Positions 34,665 to 35,558 of a stretch of DNA of 35,558 nt are shown piece by piece. The notes beneath the pieces were generated by a model. It was not told the origin of the DNA. It ran no database searches and saw only the letters and a program-made list of their open reading frames with translations. Made by a program: the position numbers and the translations under genes. Location: positions 1 through 35,558 of the forward strand of contig JAQWXQ010000099.1 in NCBI GenBank assembly GCA_029254395.1, written 5' to 3'. Origin of the DNA: SAR86 cluster bacterium. GTDB taxonomy: Bacteria; Pseudomonadota; Gammaproteobacteria; Magnimaribacterales; D2472. Position 1 is the first letter of the stretch. Every line of letters begins with the position of its first letter.

Positions 34665-35212
34665 ATTTCAATAAGCAAAGCTCTTACATCTCCAAGTTTT
34701 TTTTCCTTTATTACATTCACAGTTTTTGGTATTTCCAAATCAACAAATTTGCTATATTCGATATATATTTTACAGGATTTCTTTAGCTCATTTTTTTTTA
34801 AAATTTGCTTTAAGATCTTTTCTTCGAACCCTTTTTCAAATGGAGGATCAATTATTATTAGATCAAATTTAGATAAATCATTTTTTTGGATCCAAGAGAA
34901 AGAGTCTCTAAAAACCAATTTTGCATTATCTTGAAGATCTAGTTTAGATATATTCTTCTTTATATTTTGGTAGTGTTTCTTGTTTAACTCAATAAAAAAT
35001 ACCTTACTTGCACCCCTAGAAATTGCCTCTACACCCATAGAACCAGTTCCAGCAAAAAGATCCAAGCATATGTAGTTATCAGTTATATCAAATTGAATCC
35101 AGTTAAATAATATTTCTTTTAGCTTGTTAGTTGTTGGCCTTAAATTATCTCTGAAATCAAAATCAATTTTTTTACCTTTAAGCAAGCCTCCAGATATTCT
35201 TATACTATTCAT
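34661..35212 (-). CDS. rsmD: 16S rRNA (guanine-966-N2)-methyltransferase
   Basis: Methylates G966 of 16S rRNA in the assembled 30S subunit. 183 aa (E. coli 198). IRISGGLLKGKKI (4-16) and RPTTNKLKEILFNWI (25-39) form the RsmD-specific N-terminus (usually RPT.DRVRE.LFNWL). SAM-binding motif I is LDLFAGTGSMGVEAISRGA (50-68) and the catalytic tetrapeptide is DPPF (122-125). First gene of the rsmD-hemC-hemD run, with the flavin-reductase-like gene divergent 68 bp away. In many gammaproteobacteria rsmD is instead beside coaD; both are in this window but 34 kb apart. Confidence 0.95.
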   Translation of the reverse strand: MNSIRISGGLLKGKKIDFDFRDNLRPTTNKLKEILFNWIQFDITDNYICLDLFAGTGSMGVEAISRGASKVFFIELNKKHYQNIKKNISKLDLQDNAKLVFRDSFSWIQKNDLSKFDLIIIDPPFEKGFEEKILKQILKKNELKKSCKIYIEYSKFVDLEIPKTVNVIKEKKLGDVRALLIEI

Positions 35213-35268
35213 ATCTTTTTGTGTAATGTTTGTGCAAAATTAATCATAAATATAATCTTTATCCAAAG

Positions 35269-35274
35269 TATAAT
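35269..35274 (+). promoter_or_regulatory. Perfect -10 (TATAAT) six bases before the flavin reductase gene
   Basis: TATAAT at 35269-35274 with six bases to the ATG at 35281. A second TATAAT at 35251-35256 has TTGTGC 15 bp upstream and would give a short leader instead. No ribosome site is visible, so a leaderless message is possible. Confidence 0.35.
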
Positions 35275-35280
35275 TCATCC

Positions 35281-35558
35281 ATGAGCATTCAAGATAATTT
35301 TAGGTTAGCAATGAGGAGTTATATATACTCTGTAAGTGTTCTTTCCAATAAAACAGAAGATGGAAATTGTAATGCAATTACTGTTTCATCCGTAACGTCT
35401 ATATCTATGGATCCTCCAAGTCTGCTTGTGTGTATAAATAAGGACTCAAAAATACATTCTTCTCTGAAAGAAGGATCAGATTTTTGTATTAACTTATTGA
35501 AAAAAGACCAACAAAACATATCAAATGTTTGTTCAAGCGAAGCTATGCATGACCAAAG
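35281..35558 (+). CDS. Flavin reductase-like FMN-binding protein (partial, runs off right edge)
   Basis: First 92 codons of a probable flavin reductase domain protein (HpaC/RutF-like), which reduces or binds FMN. From the ATG at 35281 it reads MSIQDNFRLAMRSYIYSVSV, then NAITVSSVTSISMDPPSLLVCINKDS, the typical FMN-binding strand-loop pattern (..G.T.SS..S.S..PP.....), followed by HSSLKEGSDFCINLL. No stop before the edge. In such proteins this module either acts with a monooxygenase partner or as a stand-alone reductase; the partner would be to the right, outside the window. The minus strand is also open at 35319-35519, but this plus-strand frame has the family signature. Confidence 0.85.
   Translation, partial: MSIQDNFRLAMRSYIYSVSVLSNKTEDGNCNAITVSSVTSISMDPPSLLVCINKDSKIHSSLKEGSDFCINLLKKDQQNISNVCSSEAMHDQ

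Noticed and set aside
1-35558. tRNA, rRNA, CRISPR, insertion sequence or phage content
   Set aside because: All gaps are under 180 bp and none shows clover-leaf, repeat-spacer, transposase or integrase features; base composition looks even along the window.

Overview
This 35.6 kb window is AT-rich, densely packed and made almost entirely of core bacterial genes. It most likely comes from a streamlined marine gammaproteobacterium of the SAR86 type. The pointers are a truncated proteorhodopsin gene at the left edge whose N-terminus closely resembles SAR86 green-absorbing proteorhodopsin, gammaproteobacterial gene neighbourhoods (tolC/parE, rsfS-rlmH-mrdA-rodA-mltB-dacA, leuS-lptE-holA, dsbD-aroQ-accB-accC, trxA-rho, hemC-hemD), very short intergenic gaps and many 1-23 bp gene overlaps. 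The species assignment is inference, because no rRNA gene is present. I see no tRNA, rRNA, insertion sequence, prophage, CRISPR array or integron.

Layout. 1-248: proteorhodopsin (minus, partial), divergent from coaD. 886-3048: mutM and tolC (minus). 3225-7368: parE-parC (topoisomerase IV). 7346-8548: argD (minus), divergent from a DUF2244 membrane protein. 9036-10292: PPi-dependent phosphofructokinase (minus), divergent from mpl, which overlaps a LON-N-domain gene. 12238-12669: small membrane protein (minus). 12740-19489: one long plus-strand run, rsfS-rlmH-mrdA-rodA-mltB-dacA-dat, joining ribosome silencing and rRNA methylation to the elongasome and wall-trimming enzymes. 19479-26022: one long minus-strand run read dsbD-alpha-only gene, aroQ, accB, accC, leuS, lptE, holA. 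26092-33065: plus-strand run of an alpha/beta hydrolase, a fused double-ATPase peptide-ABC subunit, ilvD, hemB, trxA and rho. 33058-35212: hemD, hemC and rsmD (minus), divergent from a truncated flavin reductase-like gene at the right edge.

The genes cover peptidoglycan synthesis, trimming and recycling (mrdA, rodA, mltB, dacA, dat, mpl), fatty-acid initiation (accB, accC), haem synthesis (hemB, hemC, hemD), branched-chain amino acid, arginine and shikimate steps (ilvD, argD, aroQ), DNA topology, repair and replication (parE, parC, mutM, holA) and redox or periplasmic thiol chemistry (trxA, the DsbD domain).

I found no clearly new multi-gene system. The most interesting departures from textbook organisation are: a stand-alone DsbD N-terminal domain exactly where full-length dsbD sits in relatives; a LysM domain embedded inside the MltB catalytic protein, with rlpA missing next door; several operon-first genes whose -10-like hexamer sits only 6-8 nt before the start codon, suggesting leaderless mRNAs, in contrast to proteorhodopsin with a full leader and strong Shine-Dalgarno; and a split, inverted leuS-lptE-holA / rsfS-dacA cluster without nadD.
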